NCBI GenBank assembly: GCA_958295955.1
Contig: OY282420.1
Span: 3,734,435-3,798,434, forward strand
Direction: 5' to 3'
DNA from: an uncultured Bryobacterales bacterium
Lineage (GTDB): Bacteria; Acidobacteriota; Terriglobia; Bryobacterales; UBA6623
Length of the DNA stretch: 64,000 nt
Shown here: positions 48,003 to 57,723 of the stretch, piece by piece
How the letters are laid out: each line of letters begins with the position of its first letter
Position numbering within the stretch: the stretch's first letter is position 1
The notes under the pieces: generated by a model
Seen by the model: the letters and a program-made list of their open reading frames with translations, nothing else
The model's database searches: none
Told to the model about the DNA's origin: nothing
Program-made: the position numbers and the translations under genes

Positions 48003-49436
48003 TTAGCGGAACGTTGCTCCCCGCGCGGGGTTGACGCCGCCGACCGTGATCCCGTCGATGCGGACGGTCGGAATGCCCACGCCGACCGGGACGCTCTGGC
48101 CTTCTTTGCCGCACGTGCCGACGCCGTTGTCGAGCTTGAGGTCTGCGCCGACCCGGCTGACTTTGGTCAGCACGTCCGGCCCGTTGCCGATCAGCGCCGC
48201 GCCGCGCACGGGCCGCGTCGCCTTGCCGTCTTCGATGAGATAGCTTTCCGACGCCGAAAAAACGAACTTGCCGTTGGCGATGTCAACCTGGCCGCCGCCG
48301 AAGTTGACGCAGTAGAGGCCCTTCTTGACCGCGCGCAGGATGTCGGCGGGGTCGTCTTCGCCCGCGAGCATGAACGTATTGGTCATGCGCGGCATGGGGA
48401 TGTGCTTGTAGCTTTGGCGGCGGCCGTTGCCGGTAGCGGCCGCCCCCGTCAACCGGCTGGACAACCGATCTTGCATATAGCCCTTCAGGATGCCGTTTTC
48501 GATAAGCACGGTCTCTGCGGTCGCGTTGCCTTCGTCGTCCACGTTGAGCGATCCGCGGCGTTCCGCCATTGTGCCGTCGTCGATCACGGTGCAGAGTTCC
48601 GAGGCGACTTTCTTGCCGATCAGTCCGCTGAACGCCGAAACCCCTTTGCGGTTGAAGTCGGCTTCCAGGCCGTGGCCGACGGCTTCGTGCAGCAGGATTC
48701 CGGGCCATCCCGGCCCCAGCACGACCGTCATTTCCCCGGCCGGGGCTTCGGCGGCGTCGAGTTGGACTATGGCTTGGCGCGCGGCTTCGCGGGCGAAGCT
48801 CTCGGGCGTTCTTGCCGTGCGGAAAAATTCGGCGCCGCCGCGCCCGCCGCCGCCGTCGGAGCCGCGCTGCCTGTTCGCGCCCTCGCCGGCCAGCACCGAG
48901 ACGTCGAGGCGCGCCAGCGGGCGGCTGTCGTGGCTGATGAAGCCCTCCGACGTCGCCGTCAGGACATGCCGCTCGGTGTCCGCATAGCCGGCGATGACCT
49001 CGTTCACGCGCGGGTCGTAGGCGCGCGCCGCCGCATCGGCGCGCTGCAGAAACGCCGCCTTTTCGGCAAGGCTCAGGCCGTCTCCTTCCACTGCGTAGAG
49101 CGCGCGCCGCGGCGCCGACTTGAAGCCGTACGCGCCGGCGCTTGCCGGGCCGTTGGCGATGTGAGCCGCCGTTCGCGCCGCCGCAACGATTTTTTCCGGC
49201 GCCAAGTCGTCGCTGTAGGCGTAGCCGGTCTTCTCGCCGTGGATGACCCGCACGCCGCAGCCGACCGTGACGCCCTGCGTTGCGCTCTTGACGATCGACT
49301 CCTCCAGGCCGACGGACGTGGACGAGACGTACTCGAAGTAAAGGTCGGCGAAGTCGCCCCCGCGCGACAGCGCCTCGCCGAGATAACGGTTCAGGTCGGC
49401 GTCGCCGATGTTGAATTTGCTGCGGATGAACGACAC
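48003..49436 (-). CDS. tldD: metalloprotease TldD
   Basis: A 477-residue TldD. The catalytic HEXXXH appears in LLHEAVGHGLEADF (about 246-258), with a conserved C-terminal Cys in NGVGTCGKEGQSVPVGVG. TldD normally works with TldE to degrade unfolded peptides or finish modified peptides. No tldE lies next to it here. The GTG start has only a weak ribosome binding site. Confidence 0.93.
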   Translation of the reverse strand: MSFIRSKFNIGDADLNRYLGEALSRGGDFADLYFEYVSSTSVGLEESIVKSATQGVTVGCGVRVIHGEKTGYAYSDDLAPEKIVAAARTAAHIANGPASAGAYGFKSAPRRALYAVEGDGLSLAEKAAFLQRADAAARAYDPRVNEVIAGYADTERHVLTATSEGFISHDSRPLARLDVSVLAGEGANRQRGSDGGGGRGGAEFFRTARTPESFAREAARQAIVQLDAAEAPAGEMTVVLGPGWPGILLHEAVGHGLEADFNRKGVSAFSGLIGKKVASELCTVIDDGTMAERRGSLNVDDEGNATAETVLIENGILKGYMQDRLSSRLTGAAATGNGRRQSYKHIPMPRMTNTFMLAGEDDPADILRAVKKGLYCVNFGGGQVDIANGKFVFSASESYLIEDGKATRPVRGAALIGNGPDVLTKVSRVGADLKLDNGVGTCGKEGQSVPVGVGIPTVRIDGITVGGVNPARGATFR

Positions 49437-49580
49437 TCAAGCTCAGCGTAGCGTATCTCCGGCGCCGCGCTGCGGCTGCGCGCCGGTTCGCCGCCGCCGG
49501 CGCCCGCGAGATGTGTTGCAATAGGCGTTTACGCTTCCCGCCGCTGTAGCGCGGCGCCGGGCAAGAGAAAGGGTAAACGC

Positions 49581-50726
49581 ATGGCAAAGTTGCGCGTCGC
49601 CGTCATCGGCGCCGGATTCGTCGGAAAAGTCCACGTCGAGAACATTCGCCGTCAAACCGACGCCGAGTTGGTCGCCCTCGCCGATCAGTCGCAGGAGATC
49701 GCTTCCGCTTTCGGCGAGCATCTCGGCATTGCGCGCGCCGTTGGCGACTACAACGAGTTGCTCGCCGACCCGTCGATCGACGCGGTGCATATCTGCACTC
49801 CGAACGCGACGCATTTCCCCATCGCCAAAGCGGCGATCGAAGCGGGCAAGAACGTGATTTGCGAGAAACCGCTGGCCATGTCGGCCGGCGAAGCGCAGGG
49901 TCTCGTGCAACTCGCCCGCGAGAAGGGCGTCGTCCACGCCACGAGCTACAACTTGCGCTTTTACCCCAACGTCGCCCAGATGCGCCGCATGGTCGCGACG
50001 GGGGCGGTCGGCGACGTGCTGGCCGTTCAGGGCGCGTATTCCCAGGACTGGCTTTTCTACGAGACCGATTACAACTGGCGTCTCGAGCCCGAAGTCGGGG
50101 GGAACTCGCGCGCGATGGCCGACATCGGCTCGCACTGGTGCGACATGGTCGAGCACGTGACCGGCAGGCGTATCCAGGCGGTCTGCGCCGAGTTGATGAC
50201 CTTCCACCCGGTGCGCAAGAAGCCGAAGAAGGCGATCGAGACTTACGCCGGCAAGCTCCTGCAGCCGGAAGATTACGAGGATCGTCCGATCGCGACCGAG
50301 GACTTCGGGGCGATCCTGCTGCGCTTCGCCGGACGCGCCCGCGGCGCGTTCACCATCAATCAGGTCGCCGCCGGGCGCAAAAACCGCTTGGTGCTGGAAG
50401 TTTACGGGACGAAATGCGGCATGGCCTGGGACGGCGAGAAGCCGAACGAGCTATGGATCGGCCGGCGCGATGGGAACAACCAATTGCTGGTCAAAGATCC
50501 GTCGCTGTTGGAAGCCGAAGCGCGGACGTTCGCCGATCTTCCGGGCGGCCACGCGGAGGGCTACGCCGATACCTTCAAGCAGTTCTTCCGGCGTTTCTAT
50601 GCCGCCTGCCGCGACAAGTCGCTCGCCGGCGCGTTGCCGACTTTCGACGCGGGGCTGCGTCAATTGCGACTGGTCGAAGCCGTGCTGAAAAGCTCGCAGC
50701 AGGGCGGTTGGGTCGAGCTCGGTTAA
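49581..50726 (+). CDS. Gfo/Idh/MocA-family oxidoreductase
   Basis: A 381-residue dinucleotide-binding dehydrogenase. The Rossmann motif is AVIGAGFVGKVHVENI, the conserved Lys lies in VICEKPLAMS, and the C-terminal beta-sheet domain shows ADIGSHWCDMVEHVTG. Such enzymes oxidise sugars or inositols. The sugar-epimerase-like gene 54 bases downstream suggests a shared carbohydrate route. The substrate is not readable. Confidence 0.9.
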   Translation: MAKLRVAVIGAGFVGKVHVENIRRQTDAELVALADQSQEIASAFGEHLGIARAVGDYNELLADPSIDAVHICTPNATHFPIAKAAIEAGKNVICEKPLAMSAGEAQGLVQLAREKGVVHATSYNLRFYPNVAQMRRMVATGAVGDVLAVQGAYSQDWLFYETDYNWRLEPEVGGNSRAMADIGSHWCDMVEHVTGRRIQAVCAELMTFHPVRKKPKKAIETYAGKLLQPEDYEDRPIATEDFGAILLRFAGRARGAFTINQVAAGRKNRLVLEVYGTKCGMAWDGEKPNELWIGRRDGNNQLLVKDPSLLEAEARTFADLPGGHAEGYADTFKQFFRRFYAACRDKSLAGALPTFDAGLRQLRLVEAVLKSSQQGGWVELG

Positions 50727-50780
50727 CGGGCCGCCGGCAAATGCCCGAAACAAAGCGGCAAACGCCGTACAATAAGCTGC

Positions 50781-51632
50781 ATGGCGGCTCTGGAAGATTT
50801 GCAAGTCGGGGTGATGTTCTGGACGGGAGGCGAACTCGGCATCGAGGCGCCTCCGGCTGAGATCGCCGCGTCGGTTCGCGCTCTCGGGGTCTCGTGCGGG
50901 CAAATCGGCGTGCATATCCCCGACTTGGGGGACGCCGCCGTCGAGGCATGGCGCAGCGCGCTCGACGAGCAGGGGATTACCGTCGTGACCGCCTTTCCGG
51001 GTTTTACCGGCGAGAGTTACGCCGGCATTCCGATCTGCGCCGCCACGGTCGGCTACGTGCCGCCGGCAACCCGGGACGAACGCGAGCAGCGCACCTACGC
51101 GGTTTCGGATTTCGCGCGGAAACTGGGCATTCCCGGCTTGGCGACGCACGTCGGCTGCATCGCCGAAGACCGCTCCGATCCGCAGTACGCCGCCATCCGC
51201 GACCTCGTGCGCCGCGTGTGCGATTACTGCGCGGGAAACGGCCAGACCTTCGCGCTGGAAACCGGCCAGGAATCCGCCGCCGCCCTGAAAGCGTTTATCG
51301 CCGACGTGGACCGCCCGAATCTCGGAATCAACTTCGACCCGGCGAACATGATCCTCTACGGCTCGGGAGACCCGCTCGAGGCGCTGGAAACGGTCAAGGA
51401 GCGCGTGATCACGGTTCACTGCAAGGACGGCAGCCGGCCCGTAACGCCGGGCGAATGGGGCCGGGAAACGCCGCTCGGCGGGGGCGATGTCGGCATGGAT
51501 CGTTTCGTCGCCAAGCTGAAGGAGATCGGCTACCGGGGAACTTTGACGATCGAGCGCGAGATTGTCGGCGAGCGGCAGCGCGTGGACATCCTGGAGGCCA
51601 TCGCTCTGCTCAACCGGTTGCGGGTTCAGTGA
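50781..51632 (+). CDS. sugar phosphate isomerase/epimerase-type TIM barrel
   Basis: A 283-residue AP-endonuclease-2-like TIM barrel: FALETGQESAAALKAFI, GINFDPANMILYGSGDPL, ITVHCKDGS and GTLTIEREIVGE, the metal-binding Glu/Asp/His positions of the xylose-isomerase-like family. It probably isomerises a keto-sugar made by the neighbouring oxidoreductase. This pairing is common but the substrate is unknown. Confidence 0.85.
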   Translation: MAALEDLQVGVMFWTGGELGIEAPPAEIAASVRALGVSCGQIGVHIPDLGDAAVEAWRSALDEQGITVVTAFPGFTGESYAGIPICAATVGYVPPATRDEREQRTYAVSDFARKLGIPGLATHVGCIAEDRSDPQYAAIRDLVRRVCDYCAGNGQTFALETGQESAAALKAFIADVDRPNLGINFDPANMILYGSGDPLEALETVKERVITVHCKDGSRPVTPGEWGRETPLGGGDVGMDRFVAKLKEIGYRGTLTIEREIVGERQRVDILEAIALLNRLRVQ

Positions 51633-51710
51633 GAGTCGGGGGGCGGTGGAGTTTCAGCCGATGCCGGTCGCGCGTATGGGTTTGCCCTCCCACTGGTAAA
51701 ATAAACGCGC

Positions 51711-52955
51711 ATGCGTTGGCTGCTCCCATGCCTGCTGATTGCTTGCGCCTTGCCGGCGCCTGCCGACGTTGCCGGCGACGCCCTGCGCGAGGCGGCCGAG
51801 GCGCTTGAAGCAAACGACTTCGCCGCCGCCATTCCGCATTTGGAGGCGGCGCTGGCCGCTGACGCGGAAAATTCCAACGCCCGTTTCAATCTCGCCTACG
51901 CCTACCTGCAAACCGGCGACGAGCCGAGCGCGATCGAGCAGTACGGCGCTCTCGTCGAGGCGCAGCCCGCAGCGGCCCAGGCGCGCCGCAGTCTGGCGAT
52001 GCTCCTGATGCGCAACGAGCGCCCGGCCGAAGCCGTGGAGCATTGGGCGGCGCTCGCGGCGGCGAACCCCGAGGACTTTTCGCTGCGCCTGGCTTGGGCG
52101 GACGCGCTGGACAAAGCGGGCGACCCCGCGGGCGCCGTCGAGCCGTACGAACAGGCGGTCGCATTGGATGAAACCTCGGTCGACGCCCTGCTCGGACTGG
52201 GCTACGCCCTGGCGCGGCAACGCCGTTTCAGCGAGGCCGCTGCGTATTATCTGCGCGCTGCGAAGATAGACCCCGCGGTCGAGTCGATGACCCTGCAGCT
52301 TGCGAACGAAATGGAGCAGCGGGGGCAGCAGACCGACGCCCTGGAACTCTACCGCCGTTACGCCCGCAACCATCCCGGCGAGGCCGCCGTGCAGGAGCGG
52401 GTGGGCATGATTCTGCTGGAGCGGGGGCGGTTTGGACAGGCGGTCGAGGCTCTCGAAAAAGCCGTCGCGGCGGATTCCAGCGCGGCCAATCGAGCCGCCT
52501 TGGCCGAGGCTTACGCGCACGCCGGGGACGCGGAGCGCGGCGTACGGCAGTTGCGCGAAGCCGTCAACGCCGACCCCGAGAGCGTCGCGTTGCGCGTGCG
52601 CTACGCCAACGGACTGCTTGCCCTGCGGCAGTTCGAGCAGGCCGCGCAGCAGTATCTGGCTGCCGTCGAGCGGAAACCCGACACGATAGACGGCTGGAAC
52701 GGGCTGGCTTTCACCATGTTCCAGTTGGAAAACTACCCGGCGGCGCTGAAGGCCCTGGAGCAATCCGAAAAGCTCGGCGCGCGCAAGCCCGCGAGCCTCT
52801 ATCTCAAGGCGCTCGCGCAAGACAAGCTCCAGCTTTACGCAGAAGCCAGGAACAGTTACCAAAAGTTTCTCGCGATGTCGCCGGACATGGAAGACGAAGT
52901 TTGGAAGGCCGGCGAGCGCGTCAAGGTTATCGACAAGGTGTTGGCCAAGCGATGA
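51711..52955 (+). CDS. exported TPR-repeat protein
   Basis: A 414-residue protein with a signal peptide (MRWLLPCLLIACALPAPADV) and about ten TPR units (for example AIPHLEAALAADAENSNARF, AVEPYEQAVALDETSVDALL). It should act as a periplasmic scaffold. It overlaps the next gene by four bases (ATGA), forming a three-gene operon of exported proteins with the genes at 52952 and 53418. Confidence 0.88.
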   Translation: MRWLLPCLLIACALPAPADVAGDALREAAEALEANDFAAAIPHLEAALAADAENSNARFNLAYAYLQTGDEPSAIEQYGALVEAQPAAAQARRSLAMLLMRNERPAEAVEHWAALAAANPEDFSLRLAWADALDKAGDPAGAVEPYEQAVALDETSVDALLGLGYALARQRRFSEAAAYYLRAAKIDPAVESMTLQLANEMEQRGQQTDALELYRRYARNHPGEAAVQERVGMILLERGRFGQAVEALEKAVAADSSAANRAALAEAYAHAGDAERGVRQLREAVNADPESVALRVRYANGLLALRQFEQAAQQYLAAVERKPDTIDGWNGLAFTMFQLENYPAALKALEQSEKLGARKPASLYLKALAQDKLQLYAEARNSYQKFLAMSPDMEDEVWKAGERVKVIDKVLAKR

Positions 52956-53407
52956 AGATCCGCATGCAATGGGCCGCGGCGCTTGCCCTCGCCGTGCTTG
53001 CCGGCGGAGCCTATGCGGCGGTGCGGCCGTTGGCTTCCATCGAGGCCGAGCCGAACCTCGAGCGGCGTTCGCGGCTTGCCCTGGAGTTCGCTCATGCCCG
53101 GGTGCGGCCCGTCGTCGATGCCTACCTGGATGGCGAATCCGCCCGGGCGCGCGGCTCGATGCAGGAAATCGCCTCTGCCGTGGAGTTGTCCTGGGCGGCG
53201 CTCGAGGCGACCGGAAAGCACGCGCGGCGCAACCCCAAGCATTTCAAACACGCCGAAATTCAAACCCGCAAGCTCGCCGCCAAGCTCAAGGAAGCGCAGC
53301 GGGAGCTCGATTACGACGAGCAGCGCGAACTGGACGACCTGATTGCCGGCGTGGAAACGGTAAACAGCAAGCTGTTGCTCGCGATCATGAGCCGCAAATC
53401 GAAGTGA
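52952..53407 (+). CDS. exported helical hypothetical protein
   Basis: A 151-residue protein with a signal peptide (WAAALALAVLAGGAYA) and an all-helical mature part (RRSRLALEFAHARVRPVVDA, AEIQTRKLAAKLKEAQREL). No family was recognised. It is translationally coupled to the TPR gene upstream and lies eleven bases before the next gene, so the three products probably work together in the periplasm. Confidence 0.75.
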   Translation: MKIRMQWAAALALAVLAGGAYAAVRPLASIEAEPNLERRSRLALEFAHARVRPVVDAYLDGESARARGSMQEIASAVELSWAALEATGKHARRNPKHFKHAEIQTRKLAAKLKEAQRELDYDEQRELDDLIAGVETVNSKLLLAIMSRKSK

Positions 53408-53417
53408 GGTTGCCGCG

Positions 53418-54077
53418 ATGAGACTACGCATTTTGCTGCCGATTGCGCTGCTGTCCGCGCCGCTGGGAGCGCAGGAGATCGGCGGCGGCAAGGAGTTTTT
53501 GACCGACTACGAGATCGATGTCCTGCGCGACAACCAGAAACCCAAAGAGCGCATCGCCGCCTACCTCAAGTTCGCATCGTTGCGGCTGGAGCTGGTTGAC
53601 CAGTTGTCGGCCGTCGAGGAAGCCGGCAGAGGCGCGAAGCTCCACCGCAACCTGGAAGAATACAGCCGCATTATCGAAGCCGTCGATACCGTCATCGACG
53701 ACGCCCTGGCCCGCAATCTCGACCTGGACAAGGCGCTCGAGGGTCTTGTGGACAGCGAGGAGAAATTCCTGGCGCGTCTTGAAAAACTGCAGCAGGCCGA
53801 GGCGGACGATTTGTGGCGCTATGAATTCGTTCTCGAAGACGCCATCGAAATGACCAGGGACAGCATCGAGATTTCGGCGCACGATCTCGGCGACCGCAAG
53901 CGCGTCGTGCTGCAGGAAGACCGCGCGGAGCAGCAGCGCCGCGAAGCAACGATGTCCGCCTCGCGCAAGAAAGACGTTGACCGCGACCGCGCGAAACAGG
54001 CGGCGAAGGAAGCCGATTACAAAGACAAGCGTCCGACGCTGCTGCGTCCGGGCGAAAAGCTCGGCGGCCGGAAATAG
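53418..54077 (+). CDS. exported helical hypothetical protein, Lys/Arg-rich tail
   Basis: A 219-residue protein with a signal peptide (MRLRILLPIALLSAPLGAQ) and a helical body similar in style to the preceding gene product (KPKERIAAYLKFASLRLELV, DKALEGLVDSEEKFLARLEKL). It ends in a charged tail. It is the third gene of the TPR operon and convergent with the subtilase. Confidence 0.75.
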   Translation: MRLRILLPIALLSAPLGAQEIGGGKEFLTDYEIDVLRDNQKPKERIAAYLKFASLRLELVDQLSAVEEAGRGAKLHRNLEEYSRIIEAVDTVIDDALARNLDLDKALEGLVDSEEKFLARLEKLQQAEADDLWRYEFVLEDAIEMTRDSIEISAHDLGDRKRVVLQEDRAEQQRREATMSASRKKDVDRDRAKQAAKEADYKDKRPTLLRPGEKLGGRK

Positions 54078-54089
54078 CGCCGCGCCCCG

Positions 54090-57000
54090 CTAGCGTACCG
54101 GCAGCATGACCGTATTGCCGGCGATGCCGTTGGTCGTAACCGTCGTTTCCAGGTTGCCGCTCGGCAGGCCGTCGGGCACCGTTGCATTCACCTGATAAAG
54201 GCCGACGAAGCCCGGCGTCAAGCCGGAGAAAACGACCGGCGCCTCCCGGCCCGCAATGCGCACTACGGGCAGTTGCCGGGTTCGCGCCAGGCTTGCCGTC
54301 GAGGCTGCTTCGCCTGTCGTCTGCGCGGCGTCCACCGGGCCGTTTCCGGTCATGTAGATCACCACGATTTCTCCGGCTCGGGCCGGATCGGCGGGCGTGA
54401 CCAGAGAGCCGCCGGCGTGCGCGACGATCCCGAAGCGCAGGCCGCCGGAGGGGTAGTCGATGATGCCCGGCGCGAAGTCGGCCAAGTCGATGGACACGGT
54501 CTCGCTGTAGGAATCGCCGATGCGCGCCTTGACCAGCGCGAAGTTCAGCCCGGCGAATTCCCAGGGGATCTGAATGTTGAGTTGATCGTCTCTGACGAAG
54601 AACAGCCGGCCCGCAACGCTCAAGTTGTTTTCCGGGAAGTCGAACGTGACCGCGGCATGCTTGAGCGCCAAAGGCAGGGGCAAGCCGCGCAGCGAGCCCT
54701 CGTAATCGGCCAACGCCTCTCCGAATATCGTAGCGATCGAGCCCGGCGCAACCGGCCGGCCCGCGGCGAACCCGGCGCCGTTGACGATGGCCGCAATCAC
54801 CGGTTTGGGCCTGGCCGCGTTGAAGAAAGGAACGGTCAAGCCGCCGCCGGTCGCGCGGAACTCTTGAGGTCCGGGCGTCGGCCCCAGATTCACGCCGGCG
54901 GCGATCACGCCGAAGATGTCGGTTTGAGTGTCGGCCGCGTAAATCGCGCCGCCTCCGCTCACGGCGGCGAAATCCATCGACAAGCCGGCCGTCGGCGCCC
55001 CGTACCGGTCAACCACTTTCGCGATCAGCAGCTCGGGACTCTGCTCGTCCGCCGTGCCGACCAGGCCGGTTCCGGCAAGGGCGAACGAGTTGTGCGGCGC
55101 GTTGTCGCCCACGACATAGAGATAAGGCACGAAAAGGTCGCGCCCCCCGCTCTCCCGTGTTACGCGCAGCCGGCCTTCGTACGAGCCGGGCGCGGGCCTT
55201 GCGCTGAGGCTGACGGTCAAGGGAACGAGAAAACCGGGATTCAGCCGGAACGAGACCTGCTCGGCCCCCTCGATGAGTACGCGGCCGGTCGGGTCCGAGT
55301 CGCGCGGCTCGATACGCACGGTGTAGGAGTGCGTTGCGCTGCCGCGGTTGATGACTTCGATCTCGCGTTCGACGGGGAACGTTGCGTCCGGCAGCCAGCC
55401 GAAGCTCACCGTCGCGGGCACGACCGTCGCGATCGGCTCCAACGCCGACGGGATATGAACCAGCCCGCCGCCGACCGAGCCGACGCGCGCCGCGCCGCCG
55501 TCTTCGACTACATCCTGGAGCGCGGTGTTGACCAGGGCGGACTTGACCTCGGGCGCCGTCAACGTCGGGTTCGCCTGCCAAACCAACGCGGCCGCGCCGG
55601 CGATGACCGGGGCGGCAAAGCTGGTGCCGTCCACCTGCGCGAAGCCGGACGGATGGAAAGTGTCGCCGTTGGCGTCGAGCATTTGCGCGGCGGAGTAGAT
55701 GAAGGCGCCGGGCGCCGCGATGTCGGGCTTCAGGTTCAGCCCGGGGCTGGGCCCGCGCGAGCTGAACGGCGCGACTTGGTTCCAGGCGAGGCTGCCCGGG
55801 CGCAGCGTCGGGTCCAGCGTGACCGCGGCGGCCGATGCGGCCAACAGTTCCGCCAGAGCCGCGCCGTCCGCGGCGCCGATCATGTACGCGGGAATATCCG
55901 TCGTCTCCAGCCCGGTCATCAGGAACGGCTCGTCGTTGCCTGCGATGTTGCGCACCACGACTGCGGCCGCGTTGGCTGCATCCGCGTTTTCCACTTTCAC
56001 CTCGAAACCGCAGCCGCCGCGCTCGATGAGCACGACCGCGCCCGCCAACGAGCCGGCGGGGAACGCCGCGCAGCCCGCCGCGTCTCCGGCAGCGGAGGCG
56101 AGCATTCCCGGCGCGGTAAGCGGTTGCAGCAATGCGGGCCCCGTCCCCGCTACGGCCGTCGCCGTCGCGCCGCCGAAACGGACGCTTTCCGTGAACCGGC
56201 GCGCGTTCACCGTTGCCGCTACGGCAATCGCGTCCGGCGCCGTGGCCGGGCCGGCGATCGTATTCCTTGCCGGAAAATGCTGCTCGCCGAAAGCGCCCGC
56301 ATTGCCCGCCGGCGCCACGACGATCCGCCCGAAGTCGAGCACTGCGCTTTGCACGGCGAAGGCCACCGGATCGCAAAGAACAGCGGGGTCGTCGGAGCAG
56401 GCCGGGCCGGCCTCGTTCCAGGGGAATTGCGCCGGCGAGCCGAAGCCGATGTTGAGGATGTCCATCCCGTCCGTAACCGCGTCGTCGATCGCTGCGAGGA
56501 CGGCGTTGTCGTTGGTGAACCCGTTGACGTCGGGCGAGCCGAAAACCTTGTAATTGCCGAGAAAAGCCTTCGGCGCCACGCCTTCGAGATCTCCGACGGG
56601 CGACGCAACGCTCTTCCCCGCGGCGATCATGGCGACCGCCGTGCCGTGGCCGACGCGGTCGCGGGGCGTCGGGTCGTCGGGCCGGGAAGAGGCGGGTTCC
56701 TGCGGACTCAGCAAATGAACGTAGCTGCGCGCCGCGATGATTTTGTTGTTCGTAAAGGCGAGATCTTGCGGGAGGCCCTTCGGAAAACCCGCCGGCGGCG
56801 CAAGCGACGGGTCGTCGAAAGCCGGGTGATCCGGGTCGATGCCCGTATCGATGACCGCGATGCGCACGTCCTCGCCGGCTGCGTCCGAGCCGCCGAGCAG
56901 TTGCTGCGCCTCGTCCGCGCCGACGATCTCCGAGACCGAGTTCAACATCAGCTTGAACCGCCGGTTGCGCACGACGCGCGCGACTCCGGGGACGGCGCCC

Positions 57001-57350
57001 AGCGCGCGCGCCTGCTCGACGGTCGCCTCGACGAACACGGCGTTCAGCACGTTCCGCACCGCTCCGGCGACGCGCGCTTGACTCGCGGCGATCGCCGCCT
57101 TGACCGGCGCTTGCGAGCGCTCGACCGCAACGCGCAGGCTTGTCGTCGAAGACGCCGCGATCTTGGCCGGCGCCTTGCCCGCGCGCTTCCCGCGCTCGGC
57201 GCTGAGCATCTGCCCGGTCGAGGGAGCATCGAGAACGACGGTATAGCTGTGCCGGACGGCGCCGCGCTCGGCCGCGCCCGCGGCGCAGGGGATACACGCC
57301 AAGGCAATCCCTGCCGGCCACCAACGCGCAATCGACCGTATCGTCTTCAA
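54090..57350 (-). CDS. exported subtilisin-like (S8) protease with PA and TIGR03437 domains
   Basis: A large secreted protease of 1086 residues from the TTG at 57350. Signal peptide (WWPAGIALACIPCAAGA), I9-like propeptide, then the S8 triad: Asp in VIDTGIDPDHP, His in GHGTAVAMIAAG, Ser in GTSFAAPVIAGAAAL, with a PA domain inserted before the Ser (CAAFPAGSLAGAVVLIERGG). The C-terminus is a TIGR03437 module (ATIFGEALADYEG, DDQLNIQIPWEF). I prefer TTG (GGGAG upstream, directly at the signal peptide) over a GTG at 57419, which would overlap the next gene. Confidence 0.88.
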   Translation of the reverse strand: MKTIRSIARWWPAGIALACIPCAAGAAERGAVRHSYTVVLDAPSTGQMLSAERGKRAGKAPAKIAASSTTSLRVAVERSQAPVKAAIAASQARVAGAVRNVLNAVFVEATVEQARALGAVPGVARVVRNRRFKLMLNSVSEIVGADEAQQLLGGSDAAGEDVRIAVIDTGIDPDHPAFDDPSLAPPAGFPKGLPQDLAFTNNKIIAARSYVHLLSPQEPASSRPDDPTPRDRVGHGTAVAMIAAGKSVASPVGDLEGVAPKAFLGNYKVFGSPDVNGFTNDNAVLAAIDDAVTDGMDILNIGFGSPAQFPWNEAGPACSDDPAVLCDPVAFAVQSAVLDFGRIVVAPAGNAGAFGEQHFPARNTIAGPATAPDAIAVAATVNARRFTESVRFGGATATAVAGTGPALLQPLTAPGMLASAAGDAAGCAAFPAGSLAGAVVLIERGGCGFEVKVENADAANAAAVVVRNIAGNDEPFLMTGLETTDIPAYMIGAADGAALAELLAASAAAVTLDPTLRPGSLAWNQVAPFSSRGPSPGLNLKPDIAAPGAFIYSAAQMLDANGDTFHPSGFAQVDGTSFAAPVIAGAAALVWQANPTLTAPEVKSALVNTALQDVVEDGGAARVGSVGGGLVHIPSALEPIATVVPATVSFGWLPDATFPVEREIEVINRGSATHSYTVRIEPRDSDPTGRVLIEGAEQVSFRLNPGFLVPLTVSLSARPAPGSYEGRLRVTRESGGRDLFVPYLYVVGDNAPHNSFALAGTGLVGTADEQSPELLIAKVVDRYGAPTAGLSMDFAAVSGGGAIYAADTQTDIFGVIAAGVNLGPTPGPQEFRATGGGLTVPFFNAARPKPVIAAIVNGAGFAAGRPVAPGSIATIFGEALADYEGSLRGLPLPLALKHAAVTFDFPENNLSVAGRLFFVRDDQLNIQIPWEFAGLNFALVKARIGDSYSETVSIDLADFAPGIIDYPSGGLRFGIVAHAGGSLVTPADPARAGEIVVIYMTGNGPVDAAQTTGEAASTASLARTRQLPVVRIAGREAPVVFSGLTPGFVGLYQVNATVPDGLPSGNLETTVTTNGIAGNTVMLPVR

Positions 57351-57387
57351 GTCTCCGCTCCCACGCCCGCTGACGTTTCCGAATCCT

Positions 57388-57660
57388 TTACGATGCGGCG
57401 CTTCCCGGCTCGGTTTCACGCATTCGCGCCGCTACCCGCGGATCCTCGAGAATCGCGCGGATATGCCTGCGGCCTTGCACGCCGGCGTCGCTCCCCTGCA
57501 GAAATACCTTGCGGAAGTTCGTTTTCGACAGCGAGAGCCGGCCGGGGGCGACGACAACGAAGGTGCGCTTGAACGCGTAGCAGAACCGCTCCCCCGACTC
57601 CAGTCGGAACTCCTGCCCGGCAAGCTCCGCTACGCGCGCCCAAGCCTCGTCGAACTCCAC
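57388..57660 (-). CDS. 90-residue hypothetical protein
   Basis: A small cytoplasmic protein: EFDEAWARVAELAGQEFRLE, then FCYAFKRTFVVVAPGRLSLS and HIRAILEDPRVAARM. The first text looks like a short beta domain followed by helices and has normal codon use. The GTG at 57660 has AGAGG upstream. It lies just before the subtilase and could be its co-transcribed partner. No family was recognised. Confidence 0.65.
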   Translation of the reverse strand: MEFDEAWARVAELAGQEFRLESGERFCYAFKRTFVVVAPGRLSLSKTNFRKVFLQGSDAGVQGRRHIRAILEDPRVAARMRETEPGSAAS

Positions 57661-57723
57661 CCCTCTATTTTCCTCATCCCCGTCGTCGCGGCCCTTCGGC
57701 TGCCGCGAGTAAAATAAAATCCG

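Noticed and set aside
54273-57572. 1099-codon open frame on the plus strand
   Set aside because: Antisense shadow of the subtilase gene. The composition is Arg/Gly/Asp-rich without motifs, while the minus strand encodes the full S8 triad.
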